Shown here in pieces: positions 25,183-32,330 of a stretch of DNA of 64,000 nucleotides. The stretch comes from Thermomicrobiales bacterium. GTDB taxonomy: Bacteria > Chloroflexota > Chloroflexia > Thermomicrobiales > UBA6265. The stretch is from NCBI GenBank assembly GCA_041390825.1, contig JAWKPF010000019.1:18368-82367 (forward strand), written 5' to 3'. The notes under the pieces are model-generated. The model saw only the letters and a program-made list of their open reading frames with translations, had not been told where the DNA came from and did not search any database. Position 1 is the stretch's first letter, and each line of letters begins with the position of its first letter. Made by a program: the position numbers and the translations under genes.

Positions 25183-26196
25183 CTACGAGACCGGACGATT
25201 CCCCTGCTTGAGGAAGGGCATCATCGCGCGCAGACCCTTGCCGACTTCTTCGATCTGCGAATTGGCGTGCTCTTCACGCAGCCGCAGGAAGTTGTCGCGA
25301 CCAGATTCGTTTTCCGCGATCCAGGCTGCCGCCCAGTTCCCGTTCTGGATCTCGGTCAAGAGACCCCTCATCGCTTCACGCGTGCCTGCGTCGATGATCT
25401 TCGGCCCGGCGGTGTAGTCGCCATATTCGGCCGTGTCACTGACGGAATAGCGCATGTAGGAAAGACCGCCGGTGTAGAAGAGATCGACGATCAGCTTCAG
25501 CTCGTGCAGCACCTCGAAGTAGGCAATCTCCGGCTGATACCCGGCCTCGACCAGGGTATCGAACCCGGCCTCCACCAGCGCCGCGACACCGCCGCAAAGC
25601 ACCGCCTGCTCGCCGAAGAGATCGGTCTCGGTCTCTTCCTGGAATGTCGTCTCGAGAACGCCGGCGCGCGTCGAGCCGAGGCCCTTCGCATACGCCAGCG
25701 CAGTCTCCTTTGCATGTCCTGATGGGTTCTGTTCGACAGCGATCAGCGCGGGAACGCCGATACCTTCCTGGTAGAGCTCGCGGACACGGTGTCCAGGGCT
25801 CTTGGGCGCGATCATGGCAACATCGACATCCGCCGGCGGCTTGATGGCGCCGAAATTGATGTTGAAGCCATGCGCGAACATGAGGGTCTTGCTCGAGTCA
25901 AGATTCGGCTCGATCTCTTCACGGTAGACCTTCGCCTGGGTTTGGTCGGGGATGACGATCATGATGACGTCAGCAGCCTTGGCTGCATCTGCGACCGACA
26001 TGACCTGCAATCCATCGGATTCCGCTTTGGCGCGGCTCTTGCTGCCCTCGTGCAGGCCGACGATGACATTCAGGCCCGAATCGCGCAGGTTTTGCGCATG
26101 GGCATGACCCTGGCTGCCGTAGCCGATCACGGCGATCGTCTTGCCCGCAAGCGCATCGAGACTCGCGTCCTGGTCGTAGTAGATCGTTGCCGGCAC
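25183..26196 (-). CDS. ilvC: Ketol-acid reductoisomerase (class I)
   Basis: A 337-aa enzyme converting acetolactate to dihydroxyisovalerate with NADPH. It shows the Rossmann motif VIGYGSQGHAHAQNLRDSG, PDQTQAKVY, APKSPGHRVRELY, the metal ligands in ETETDLFGEQ and GGVAALVEAGFDTLVEAGY. The short single-knot C-terminus identifies class I. The loop after the second strand (HEGSKSR) contains the Ser and Arg expected for NADPH rather than NADH preference. It lies 79 nt after ilvN. Confidence 0.97.
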   Translation of the reverse strand: MPATIYYDQDASLDALAGKTIAVIGYGSQGHAHAQNLRDSGLNVIVGLHEGSKSRAKAESDGLQVMSVADAAKAADVIMIVIPDQTQAKVYREEIEPNLDSSKTLMFAHGFNINFGAIKPPADVDVAMIAPKSPGHRVRELYQEGIGVPALIAVEQNPSGHAKETALAYAKGLGSTRAGVLETTFQEETETDLFGEQAVLCGGVAALVEAGFDTLVEAGYQPEIAYFEVLHELKLIVDLFYTGGLSYMRYSVSDTAEYGDYTAGPKIIDAGTREAMRGLLTEIQNGNWAAAWIAENESGRDNFLRLREEHANSQIEEVGKGLRAMMPFLKQGNRPVS

Positions 26197-26275
26197 TCCG
26201 GTTCCTTCCTTCTTGTGTCAGATCGTGTCGCGCCCGAGCACGCGCAAGGGCGCCCAATTATCGACGGTTTTCTCT

Positions 26276-26821
26276 CTAGTCGGCGACCGCTGACCCAGCA
26301 TATTGATCGGCGCCCGCGAATCCCTTGCTGGTGATGTTGCCACTGCCCTTGCTCATCGCGATAGCGCCGGTGCGCGCCAGCTCACGAATACCGAAGGAAC
26401 GCAACATCGTCAGGAGCGATTCGATCTGCTCCACCGTGCCGGTTGCCTCGATCATGATGGTGTTGGGACTGGCGTCCAGCACACGCGCATTGAACATCTG
26501 GGCGACCAGCAAGACCTCCTGCCGTTGTTGCGCCTTGGCGGCGACTTTCACGATCGCCATCTCATGCGCCACAACCGGTTGATCGGTCAGGTCGATGACC
26601 TTGAGCACTTCCATCAACTTGTAGAGTTGCTTGCCGGCCTGCTCGATATCCGCGTCAGTGCCGCGCAGGACGATGGTCATGCGCGAGACGCCGGGTTGCT
26701 CCGAGTGTCCGACGGTGATGGAGTCGATATTGAACGACCGTCGCCGCAGCAGCGAGACGACTCGATTGAGCACGCCGGGATGGTCTTCCACCATCACGAT
26801 CAGGGTGTGTTGCCGTTTCAT
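26276..26821 (-). CDS. ilvN: Acetolactate synthase small (regulatory) subunit
   Basis: A 181-aa protein with an N-terminal ACT domain (LIVMVEDHPGVLNRVVSLLRRR, NIDSITVGHSEQ) and the C-terminal ALS_ss_C domain. It binds valine, activates the large subunit and confers feedback inhibition. The last 15 residues are Ala/Gly-rich and not conserved. It begins 30 nt after ilvB. Confidence 0.95.
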   Translation of the reverse strand: MKRQHTLIVMVEDHPGVLNRVVSLLRRRSFNIDSITVGHSEQPGVSRMTIVLRGTDADIEQAGKQLYKLMEVLKVIDLTDQPVVAHEMAIVKVAAKAQQRQEVLLVAQMFNARVLDASPNTIMIEATGTVEQIESLLTMLRSFGIRELARTGAIAMSKGSGNITSKGFAGADQYAGSAVAD

Positions 26822-26851
26822 GCTTTGCTCCTGGCCCCGATGGGAGTTGAC

Positions 26852-28606
26852 CTAGCGGTCCTCGTATTTGTGCAACATCTCCGAATTGCTGGCGCCTTGC
26901 GGAACGATCGGCCAGACGTTCGCCTCTGGTTCGATGACGAATTCGACCACCACAGTTCCCGGAGTTTCGCGCGCCTTCTGGATCGCCGGCATCAATTCAG
27001 CGTCGGTTTCGACCCGGATGCCGGTCACTCCATAGGCCTCTGCCAGCTTCACGAAATCCGGTCCGTTGATCTTGACTTCGGAGTAGTTCTTGCCGTGGAA
27101 GAGATCCTGCCATTGGCGGACCATCCCCAGATAGCCGTTGTTCAACACGGCGATCTTGACGTCGATACCTTCCTGCACGCAGGTTGCCAGCTCGTTCAGA
27201 GACATTTGGAAACCGCCGTCTCCGCAGATCACCCAGACTTCCTGATCCGGACAACCGAGCTTGGCGCCAATGGCAGCTGGCAGGCCATAGCCCATGGTGC
27301 CCAGGCCGCCCGAGCTGAGCCAGCGGTTCGGGTAGTCCAGACCGAGATGCTGCGCGGCCCACATTTGATGTTGACCGACGTCGGTGGAGTAGATCGCTTC
27401 TCCCTTGGTCGCCTCAGCGATTGCCTTGATGATGGTGTACGGCTCGGGGGTCGGTGGGCGATCCTCCAGCGCGGCCTCCAGCACGAAGTTCTTCTGCGAC
27501 TCGATCCATGCCGTCCACTCGTCGTGGGTTCGCTCGTCGACCAGGTCGATCAGCAGATCGATGACCTCGCGGGCATCGCCCACAACCGGCACCTTGGTTG
27601 CGACGTTCTTGCCGATCTCAGCCGGATCGATATCGACATGCACGACCTCGGCCTTGGGAGCGAATCCGGAGACCTTGCCGGTCGCGCGGTCATCGAAGCG
27701 CGCGCCGATGTTCACCAACAGATCGGCTTCTTCCAGCGCTTTATTGACTTCCCGATGTCCGTGCATCCCCATCAGACCGAGCGCCAGCGGTTTGGACTCG
27801 GGATACGATCCCTGTCCCAACAGCGTGAACGCAACCGGAATACCCGTCTTCTCCACCAGCTTGGCGAAGCCGTCCTGCGCGCCCGACAGCAGAATGCCGT
27901 GGCCGGCCATGAAGAGGGGTTTTTTCGCCCGGTTGATGGCATCGGCGGCCAGCTTGACCTGACGCATGTTCGGCGATGTGGTCGGCTGATAGCCGCGGCG
28001 ATCCTTCAACTTGGCGGGCTTGTAGATTGCCTTCGAAACGAACAGGCTCTTTGGAATATCGACGAGCACCGGTCCCGGGCGTCCCGTCTTGGCCAGGTAG
28101 AAGGCTTCCTTGATCGTAGGAGCAATGTCCTGGATTCGCGTGACCAGATAGTTGTGTTTGGTGACTGGCAGGGTGATGCCGGTGATGTCACATTCCTGGA
28201 AAGCGTCCTTGCCGATCAGCGGTTGCACCACCTGGCCGGTGATCGCCACAACTGGAACCGAATCGAGCTGCGCGTTCGCAAGACCGGTGACCAGGTTGGT
28301 CGCGCCCGGACCGGACGTGGCCATGCAAACGCCAACTTTCCCGGTCGTGCGCGCGTACCCGTCAGCCGCAAGCGCAGCCCACTGCTCGAAGCGGGTCAGC
28401 ACATGATGAAAACCCGCTTTGGGCAACGCGTCATACAACGGTATGACCGCACCGCCGGGATATCCGAAGACGATTTCGACGCCTTCTTCTTCCAACGCCT
28501 TGCAAACGATCTGCGCGCCGGTGAGCTCTACGGCCTCGATTTCCTCGACATGGCCGTTTGCGTGGCCAGTGGCGAGAGTTGGCAGTGTTGCTTCGATCGT
28601 TGCCAT
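26852..28606 (-). CDS. ilvB: Acetolactate synthase catalytic subunit
   Basis: A 584-aa thiamine-diphosphate enzyme making acetolactate for valine, leucine and isoleucine synthesis. It has the PP site with GDGGFQMS...NNGYLGMVRQWQD (ThDP/Mg motif) and PGPVLVDIPKS. In the Pyr domain the usual RHEQGAAH reads RFEQWAAL: the catalytic Glu is kept, but His, Gly and His become Phe, Trp and Leu. That Gly lies in the channel used by sulfonylurea-type inhibitors in plant and yeast enzymes. An approximately 25-residue N-terminal extension precedes LTGAQIVCKAL. First structural gene of the attenuated ilv-leu operon. Confidence 0.95.
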   Translation of the reverse strand: MATIEATLPTLATGHANGHVEEIEAVELTGAQIVCKALEEEGVEIVFGYPGGAVIPLYDALPKAGFHHVLTRFEQWAALAADGYARTTGKVGVCMATSGPGATNLVTGLANAQLDSVPVVAITGQVVQPLIGKDAFQECDITGITLPVTKHNYLVTRIQDIAPTIKEAFYLAKTGRPGPVLVDIPKSLFVSKAIYKPAKLKDRRGYQPTTSPNMRQVKLAADAINRAKKPLFMAGHGILLSGAQDGFAKLVEKTGIPVAFTLLGQGSYPESKPLALGLMGMHGHREVNKALEEADLLVNIGARFDDRATGKVSGFAPKAEVVHVDIDPAEIGKNVATKVPVVGDAREVIDLLIDLVDERTHDEWTAWIESQKNFVLEAALEDRPPTPEPYTIIKAIAEATKGEAIYSTDVGQHQMWAAQHLGLDYPNRWLSSGGLGTMGYGLPAAIGAKLGCPDQEVWVICGDGGFQMSLNELATCVQEGIDVKIAVLNNGYLGMVRQWQDLFHGKNYSEVKINGPDFVKLAEAYGVTGIRVETDAELMPAIQKARETPGTVVVEFVIEPEANVWPIVPQGASNSEMLHKYEDR

Positions 28607-28651
28607 TGCGCTGCTCCTTTTCCGAACGATTCCCGATGTGTCCGCGACGTG

Positions 28652-28683
28652 AAAACGGCCCCCCAGTTTGCTGGGAGGCCGTT
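28652..28683 (-). terminator. Attenuator terminator of the ilv-leu operon
   Basis: On the minus strand AACGGCCTCCCAG pairs with CTGGGGGGCCGTT over CAAA, then TTTTC. The 5' arm (28680-28670) can instead pair with GCTGGGGGCC (28740-28731) inside the end of the leader-peptide gene, leaving one bulged base; that alternative would prevent the terminator. Confidence 0.85.
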
Positions 28684-28719
28684 CTCTCGATATTTACTTC
28701 TCTCGTTTGCTGCCGCCGT

Positions 28720-28809
28720 TCAGCGGTTCTGGCCCCCAGCACAAGACGCGCTCCCAATAATCGGGAGCGAAATAAGTACGAGGCTGGTAATCAGGTTTCG
28801 GCCAGTCAC
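28720..28809 (-). CDS. ilvL: ilv operon leader peptide (attenuation peptide)
   Basis: A 29-codon frame starting GTG (28809) and ending TGA: begins MTGRN and continues with a control stretch LITSLVLISLPII, in which 9 of 13 residues are Leu, Ile or Val, then GSASCAGGQNR. The pattern strongly resembles the enterobacterial ilv leader peptides. GGAG lies 11 nt before the GTG; an ATG at 28836 would give 38 residues. The last codons overlap the antiterminator arm, so ribosome stalling at the Ile/Leu/Val codons could expose it. A CGCTCCC/GGGAGCG hairpin (28769-28749) lies within the peptide gene and may serve as the pause hairpin. Confidence 0.82.
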   Translation of the reverse strand: MTGRNLITSLVLISLPIIGSASCAGGQNR

Positions 28810-28855
28810 AGCAGAAATAGCTCCATGCGCCGACATGGCGCGGATACCACTCGTC

Positions 28856-28884
28856 ATGATAGGGAGCGATGCCCTCAGTGTCAA
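28856..28884 (-). promoter_or_regulatory. Promoter of the ilv-leu operon
   Basis: The minus strand has a perfect TTGACA (28884-28879), a 17-nt spacer and TATCAT (28861-28856). Predicted start is near 28849, placing about 40 nt before the leader-peptide GTG. Confidence 0.85.
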
Positions 28885-28932
28885 GGAAAATTCACTGTGG
28901 ATTTTGGCGGGATCGGCCGTTGCGGGAAACAC

Positions 28933-29550
28933 TCAATCCCGCGCTGGAAGCGAATCCACATTGCCAGCGGCGTAGACTGCGCGAAGTCCACCAAACAGCG
29001 TATCCACGAGCAATCGCGCGCGCGCCTCATCCAACGGTGGTTGGATGCGCCCCATTTTCAATGCCCAGGTCTGCCCTTGCAGCAACCCGGCGAACATCGA
29101 GGCTGCCAGGGTCGGATCGATCGCCGGCAACTCGCCCGACGCTGAAGCCGAGCGAAAGATCTCCTCATAGAGCTGCCAGGGATCGGAGCATCGCTCGAAG
29201 AGCATCTGTTGCTGCTGTTGGGAAAGATGCATGCGCGAGTCGGTCAAGAGACGCCCGAGCTCAGACTGGCTATCGTCGAACACCTGCACTGCCACTCGCG
29301 TGAGTTGGTCGGCAGCGGAGCCTCCTTCGTCGATGTAGCCTCGGATTTGCCCAGAGAGGCGGCTCATGGCCATGCGCACAACAGCCAGAAAGAGGTCGTC
29401 CTTACTTTGGAAGTGGTGATAGAGCGTCGCCTTGTTCAAGGGAATCGAGTCGGCGATCTCCTGCATCGAGACGGAGACATAGCCCTGATCGACGAAGAGC
29501 GGATAGGCAGCAAGCACGATGCGTTGGCGGCTGTCGGACCCTTCGTCCAT
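28933..29550 (-). CDS. TetR-family transcriptional repressor
   Basis: A 205-aa regulator. The N-terminal HTH (about 8-58) reads RIVLAAYPLFVDQGYVSVSM and ADSIPLNKATLYHHFQSKDDLF, the classical TetR signature; the C-terminal ligand domain is TetR_C-like. ATG at 29550 lacks an ideal ribosome site, but no other start fits. It is divergent from the exporter gene, and a 22-bp palindrome in between is its likely operator, so it probably represses the exporter until a drug binds. Confidence 0.88.
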   Translation of the reverse strand: MDEGSDSRQRIVLAAYPLFVDQGYVSVSMQEIADSIPLNKATLYHHFQSKDDLFLAVVRMAMSRLSGQIRGYIDEGGSAADQLTRVAVQVFDDSQSELGRLLTDSRMHLSQQQQQMLFERCSDPWQLYEEIFRSASASGELPAIDPTLAASMFAGLLQGQTWALKMGRIQPPLDEARARLLVDTLFGGLRAVYAAGNVDSLPARD

Positions 29551-29599
29551 CTCGATTTCGTGTTCTCCTGGCTCGACTTCTGAGCGACGCGGATTGCAG

Positions 29600-29628
29600 T
29601 TGACACCCCTGTTCGCAGGGAGTATAGT
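29600..29628 (+). promoter_or_regulatory. Promoter of the MFS exporter
   Basis: TTGACA (29600-29605), 17-nt spacer, TATAGT (29623-29628). Predicted start near 29635, directly before the operator. Confidence 0.82.
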
Positions 29629-29641
29629 GCGCAACCGCTTG

Positions 29642-29663
29642 ACCAACCAACCGGTTGGTTGGT
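29642..29663. promoter_or_regulatory. TetR operator palindrome
   Basis: A perfect 22-bp inverted repeat with half-site ACCAACCAACC. It begins at about +7 of the exporter transcript, so bound repressor would block elongation or promoter escape. The half-site contains the ACCNACC pattern seen in several TetR operators. Confidence 0.85.
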
Positions 29664-29724
29664 GCCGATTTCCCTGCTGTCGTCAGCCCAGGTCTTGTCG
29701 CTGCTCATTCACGAGGAGTTCTCG

Positions 29725-31338
29725 ATGTCGTCTTCAACTCCCGGAGGGTCCGCCTCGAGCGCGTCGGCGATTGCCCCGCCACCACAACAGTTCACGCACC
29801 GGCAGATCCAGGTGATTCTCATTGGTCTGATGTCAGGAATGCTGTTGGCCGCGCTCGATCAAAGCATTGTCGGCACGGCACTGCCTCGCATCGTGTCGGA
29901 TTTGGGCGGACTCAACCAACTCGCCTGGGTGGTGACAGCGTATCTACTCACCTCGACTGCCAGCACACCCCTGTGGGGAAAGATCTCCGACCTTTACGGA
30001 CGTCGTCTGATCTTCCAGGTCACGATCGTCATTTTTCTGATCGGATCGGCGCTTTGCGGTCTGGCGACTTCGATGCCGCAACTCATCATCTTTCGCGCCA
30101 TTCAGGGAATCGGCGGTGGCGGATTGATGGCGATCGCCTTCGCCATCATTGGAGACGTGATTCCCGCCCGCGAGCGGGGACGCTACACCGGGTATTTCGG
30201 CGCGGTTTGGGGATTCTCGAGTTTGGCAGGTCCGCTGCTTGGCGGGTGGATCACCGATCATCTCAGCTGGCGCTGGATCTTCTACATCAATCTGCCGATT
30301 GGCGTGCTCGCACTGGTGATCACGTCGATGGTGCTCAAAATGCCAGTTGTCAAGCGCGACGCCAAGATCGACTATCTGGGCGCGGCCACCATCGTTGGCG
30401 CGGTGACGTCGCTACTGCTCTATCTGAATTGGGCCGGTGAGCACTTCGGATGGCGGGATCCGTCCGCGCTTGCGTTCGTGGTGGTGGCGATTGCGTTGAC
30501 GGTGGCCTTCCTCTTCGCGGAACAGCGGGCCGTCGAGCCGATCATTCCGTTGCGGCTCTTCCGCAACCCGATCTTCTCAGTGGGCAACGCGTTTGGCTTC
30601 CTGATCGGATTCGCCATCTTCGGTGGCGCGATCTATCTGCCGCTTTATCTGCAGACGGTCAAAGGAATGTCGCCGACCGAATCTGGACTTGCCATGTTGC
30701 CGATGGTTGCGGGAATGTTCAGCATGTCGATCATCTCTGGGCAACTGATCACACGAACCGGGAAATACAAGATCTATCCGATCATTGGCTCGATCATCCT
30801 CATCGCGGCCCTTTTCCTCCTGAGCACGCTCCAGATCGACACTCCGTATTGGCACACGGCCATCTATGCGTTCATGTTCGGGATCGGGCTCGGCCTGGCG
30901 ATGATGACCATCGTGACGCCCGTGCAGAACTCGGTCGATCCGCGGGACATGGGGGTGGCGACCAGCGCCACAACCTTTAGCCGTTCGCTTGGGGGCGCGA
31001 TCGGCGCGGCGCTCTTCGGTGCGATCATGGGTATTCGCCTGACGCACTATCTCTCCGAGATGCCGGACGTCGTGTCAGGATCGTTGCCGGTGGGCGAGGT
31101 CAATACCAGCGACATCTCGGCTATTCATGCCTTGCAGGAGCCGCTCAAGACCGAGGTGCTCACCGCCTTTACGAGCGCAGTGACCGACGTCTTCCTCTAT
31201 GCCATTCCGATCATCGTGGTTGCGTTGATCGTGGTGCTCTTTCTCAAGGAGATCCCACTGCGCACGACCGCTCCGATCCTTCAAGAAGCCAAAGAAGATG
31301 CTGTCATCGACGAGCTTGCGCCGATTACCGTCCATTGA
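29725..31338 (+). CDS. MFS drug exporter, DHA2 (EmrB/QacA) family, 14 TM
   Basis: A 537-aa transporter predicted to use proton antiport to expel drugs. It shows MLLAALDQSIVGTALPRI (motif D1), LWGKISDLYGRRLIFQ (motif A), FRAIQGIGGGGLMAI (motif B) and GFSSLAGPLLGGWITDHLSWRWIFYINLPIG (motif C, split here by description of two blocks), and about 14 hydrophobic helices. The N-terminal 20 residues are Ser/Ala-rich. ATG at 29725 has GAGGAG upstream. Divergent TetR and its operator indicate inducible expression. The substrate is unknown. Confidence 0.9.
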   Translation: MSSSTPGGSASSASAIAPPPQQFTHRQIQVILIGLMSGMLLAALDQSIVGTALPRIVSDLGGLNQLAWVVTAYLLTSTASTPLWGKISDLYGRRLIFQVTIVIFLIGSALCGLATSMPQLIIFRAIQGIGGGGLMAIAFAIIGDVIPARERGRYTGYFGAVWGFSSLAGPLLGGWITDHLSWRWIFYINLPIGVLALVITSMVLKMPVVKRDAKIDYLGAATIVGAVTSLLLYLNWAGEHFGWRDPSALAFVVVAIALTVAFLFAEQRAVEPIIPLRLFRNPIFSVGNAFGFLIGFAIFGGAIYLPLYLQTVKGMSPTESGLAMLPMVAGMFSMSIISGQLITRTGKYKIYPIIGSIILIAALFLLSTLQIDTPYWHTAIYAFMFGIGLGLAMMTIVTPVQNSVDPRDMGVATSATTFSRSLGGAIGAALFGAIMGIRLTHYLSEMPDVVSGSLPVGEVNTSDISAIHALQEPLKTEVLTAFTSAVTDVFLYAIPIIVVALIVVLFLKEIPLRTTAPILQEAKEDAVIDELAPITVH

Positions 31339-31428
31339 TTCGGTTTGCTGCTCGGCGGTTCGCTATCCTGTAGTCATCGAAGCTGGCCGGCCACGGCCAT
31401 CGCCTTGCAGCAAGAAAGTGAGCGGCAA

Positions 31429-32304
31429 ATGTCTCTTCTTCCCGGTTCCCTCGTCTCCACCACGTGGCTGGAGGAGCACCTGCTCGAGCCGAATGTGCGC
31501 GTGGTCGATATCCGCGGGTATGTGAAGACTGTCGATGCCGGAACCGGCGATGGAAAACAGGTCTCTCAGTATGTGGGAGCGCGGGACGAGTACGACATTT
31601 CCCATGTCCCCGGTGCGGTCTTTGTCGACTGGACGGCTGACATTACCGATCCCGATGATCCAGTGCCTGCCCAGATCGCCGCACCGGCACGTTTCGCGGC
31701 AGCCATGGAGGCGATTGGCATTGGCGACGACTCTGATGTGGTGGTGGTCGATCACACGGGAGGGCATTTCGCGACGCGGCTCTGGTGGGCGCTCAACTAC
31801 TACGGGCATCCGGCAGTCGCGGTCCTCGATGGCGGCATGAACAAGTGGCTGGCCGAATCCCTGCCGGTGACGGACGAAGCGCCTGAGCTTCCGTCCGCGC
31901 ACTTCACTCCGAACGCCAACACTGCCTCGCGGTACATGGTCGACGATGTCATGGGCGCTATCAGCAATCCAGGCGTTCTGATCGTCGATGCCCGCGATCC
32001 AAATCAGTACTCGGGCGAGATCTACCGCGGGTCGCGCCGCGGGCATATTCCCGGTTCCGTCAATTTGAGCGCCAAGACACTGTTCACGCCGGACGGCACA
32101 TGGAAGTCGGACGAGGAATTGCGCGAGATCGTCGTCCAGGCCGGCATCACCGGGGATGAGACGGTTGTCGCCTATTGCAACGGTGGCGTCACAGCTACCG
32201 CAGTGCTGTTTGCGCTCGACCGCGTCGGTCACCCCAACACCGCGAACTACGACGGATCATGGAACGAATGGGGCGAACGGCTCGACCTGCCAGTCGAGCC
32301 GTAG
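31429..32304 (+). CDS. Thiosulfate/3-mercaptopyruvate sulfurtransferase (two-domain rhodanese)
   Basis: A 291-aa protein of two rhodanese domains. The N-terminal domain (about 8-135) has Asp in place of the catalytic Cys (VVVDHTGGHFATRLWW); the C-terminal domain (about 160-290) keeps it in VAYCNGGVTATA. CxGGVTA is the thiosulfate-sulfurtransferase-type loop. It transfers sulfane sulfur to cyanide or thiols. The start was chosen at MSLLPGS for a weak AAAGTGAG site; the frame extends upstream to 31345. Confidence 0.9.
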   Translation: MSLLPGSLVSTTWLEEHLLEPNVRVVDIRGYVKTVDAGTGDGKQVSQYVGARDEYDISHVPGAVFVDWTADITDPDDPVPAQIAAPARFAAAMEAIGIGDDSDVVVVDHTGGHFATRLWWALNYYGHPAVAVLDGGMNKWLAESLPVTDEAPELPSAHFTPNANTASRYMVDDVMGAISNPGVLIVDARDPNQYSGEIYRGSRRGHIPGSVNLSAKTLFTPDGTWKSDEELREIVVQAGITGDETVVAYCNGGVTATAVLFALDRVGHPNTANYDGSWNEWGERLDLPVEP

Positions 32305-32330
32305 CAGTCGGCAGCCACGCAAGCGATCGA

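Noticed and set aside
28835..28860. GAGTGGTATCCGCG on the minus strand resembles the T-box motif
   Set aside because: It overlaps the -10 and start site of a near-consensus promoter, lies too far from the terminator and lacks Stem I; the leader-peptide model explains the region better.
26303..28975. Long plus-strand frame antisense to ilvN and ilvB (about 890 codons)
   Set aside because: Shadow of conserved ilv genes; sequence is His/Asp/Arg-rich without domains.
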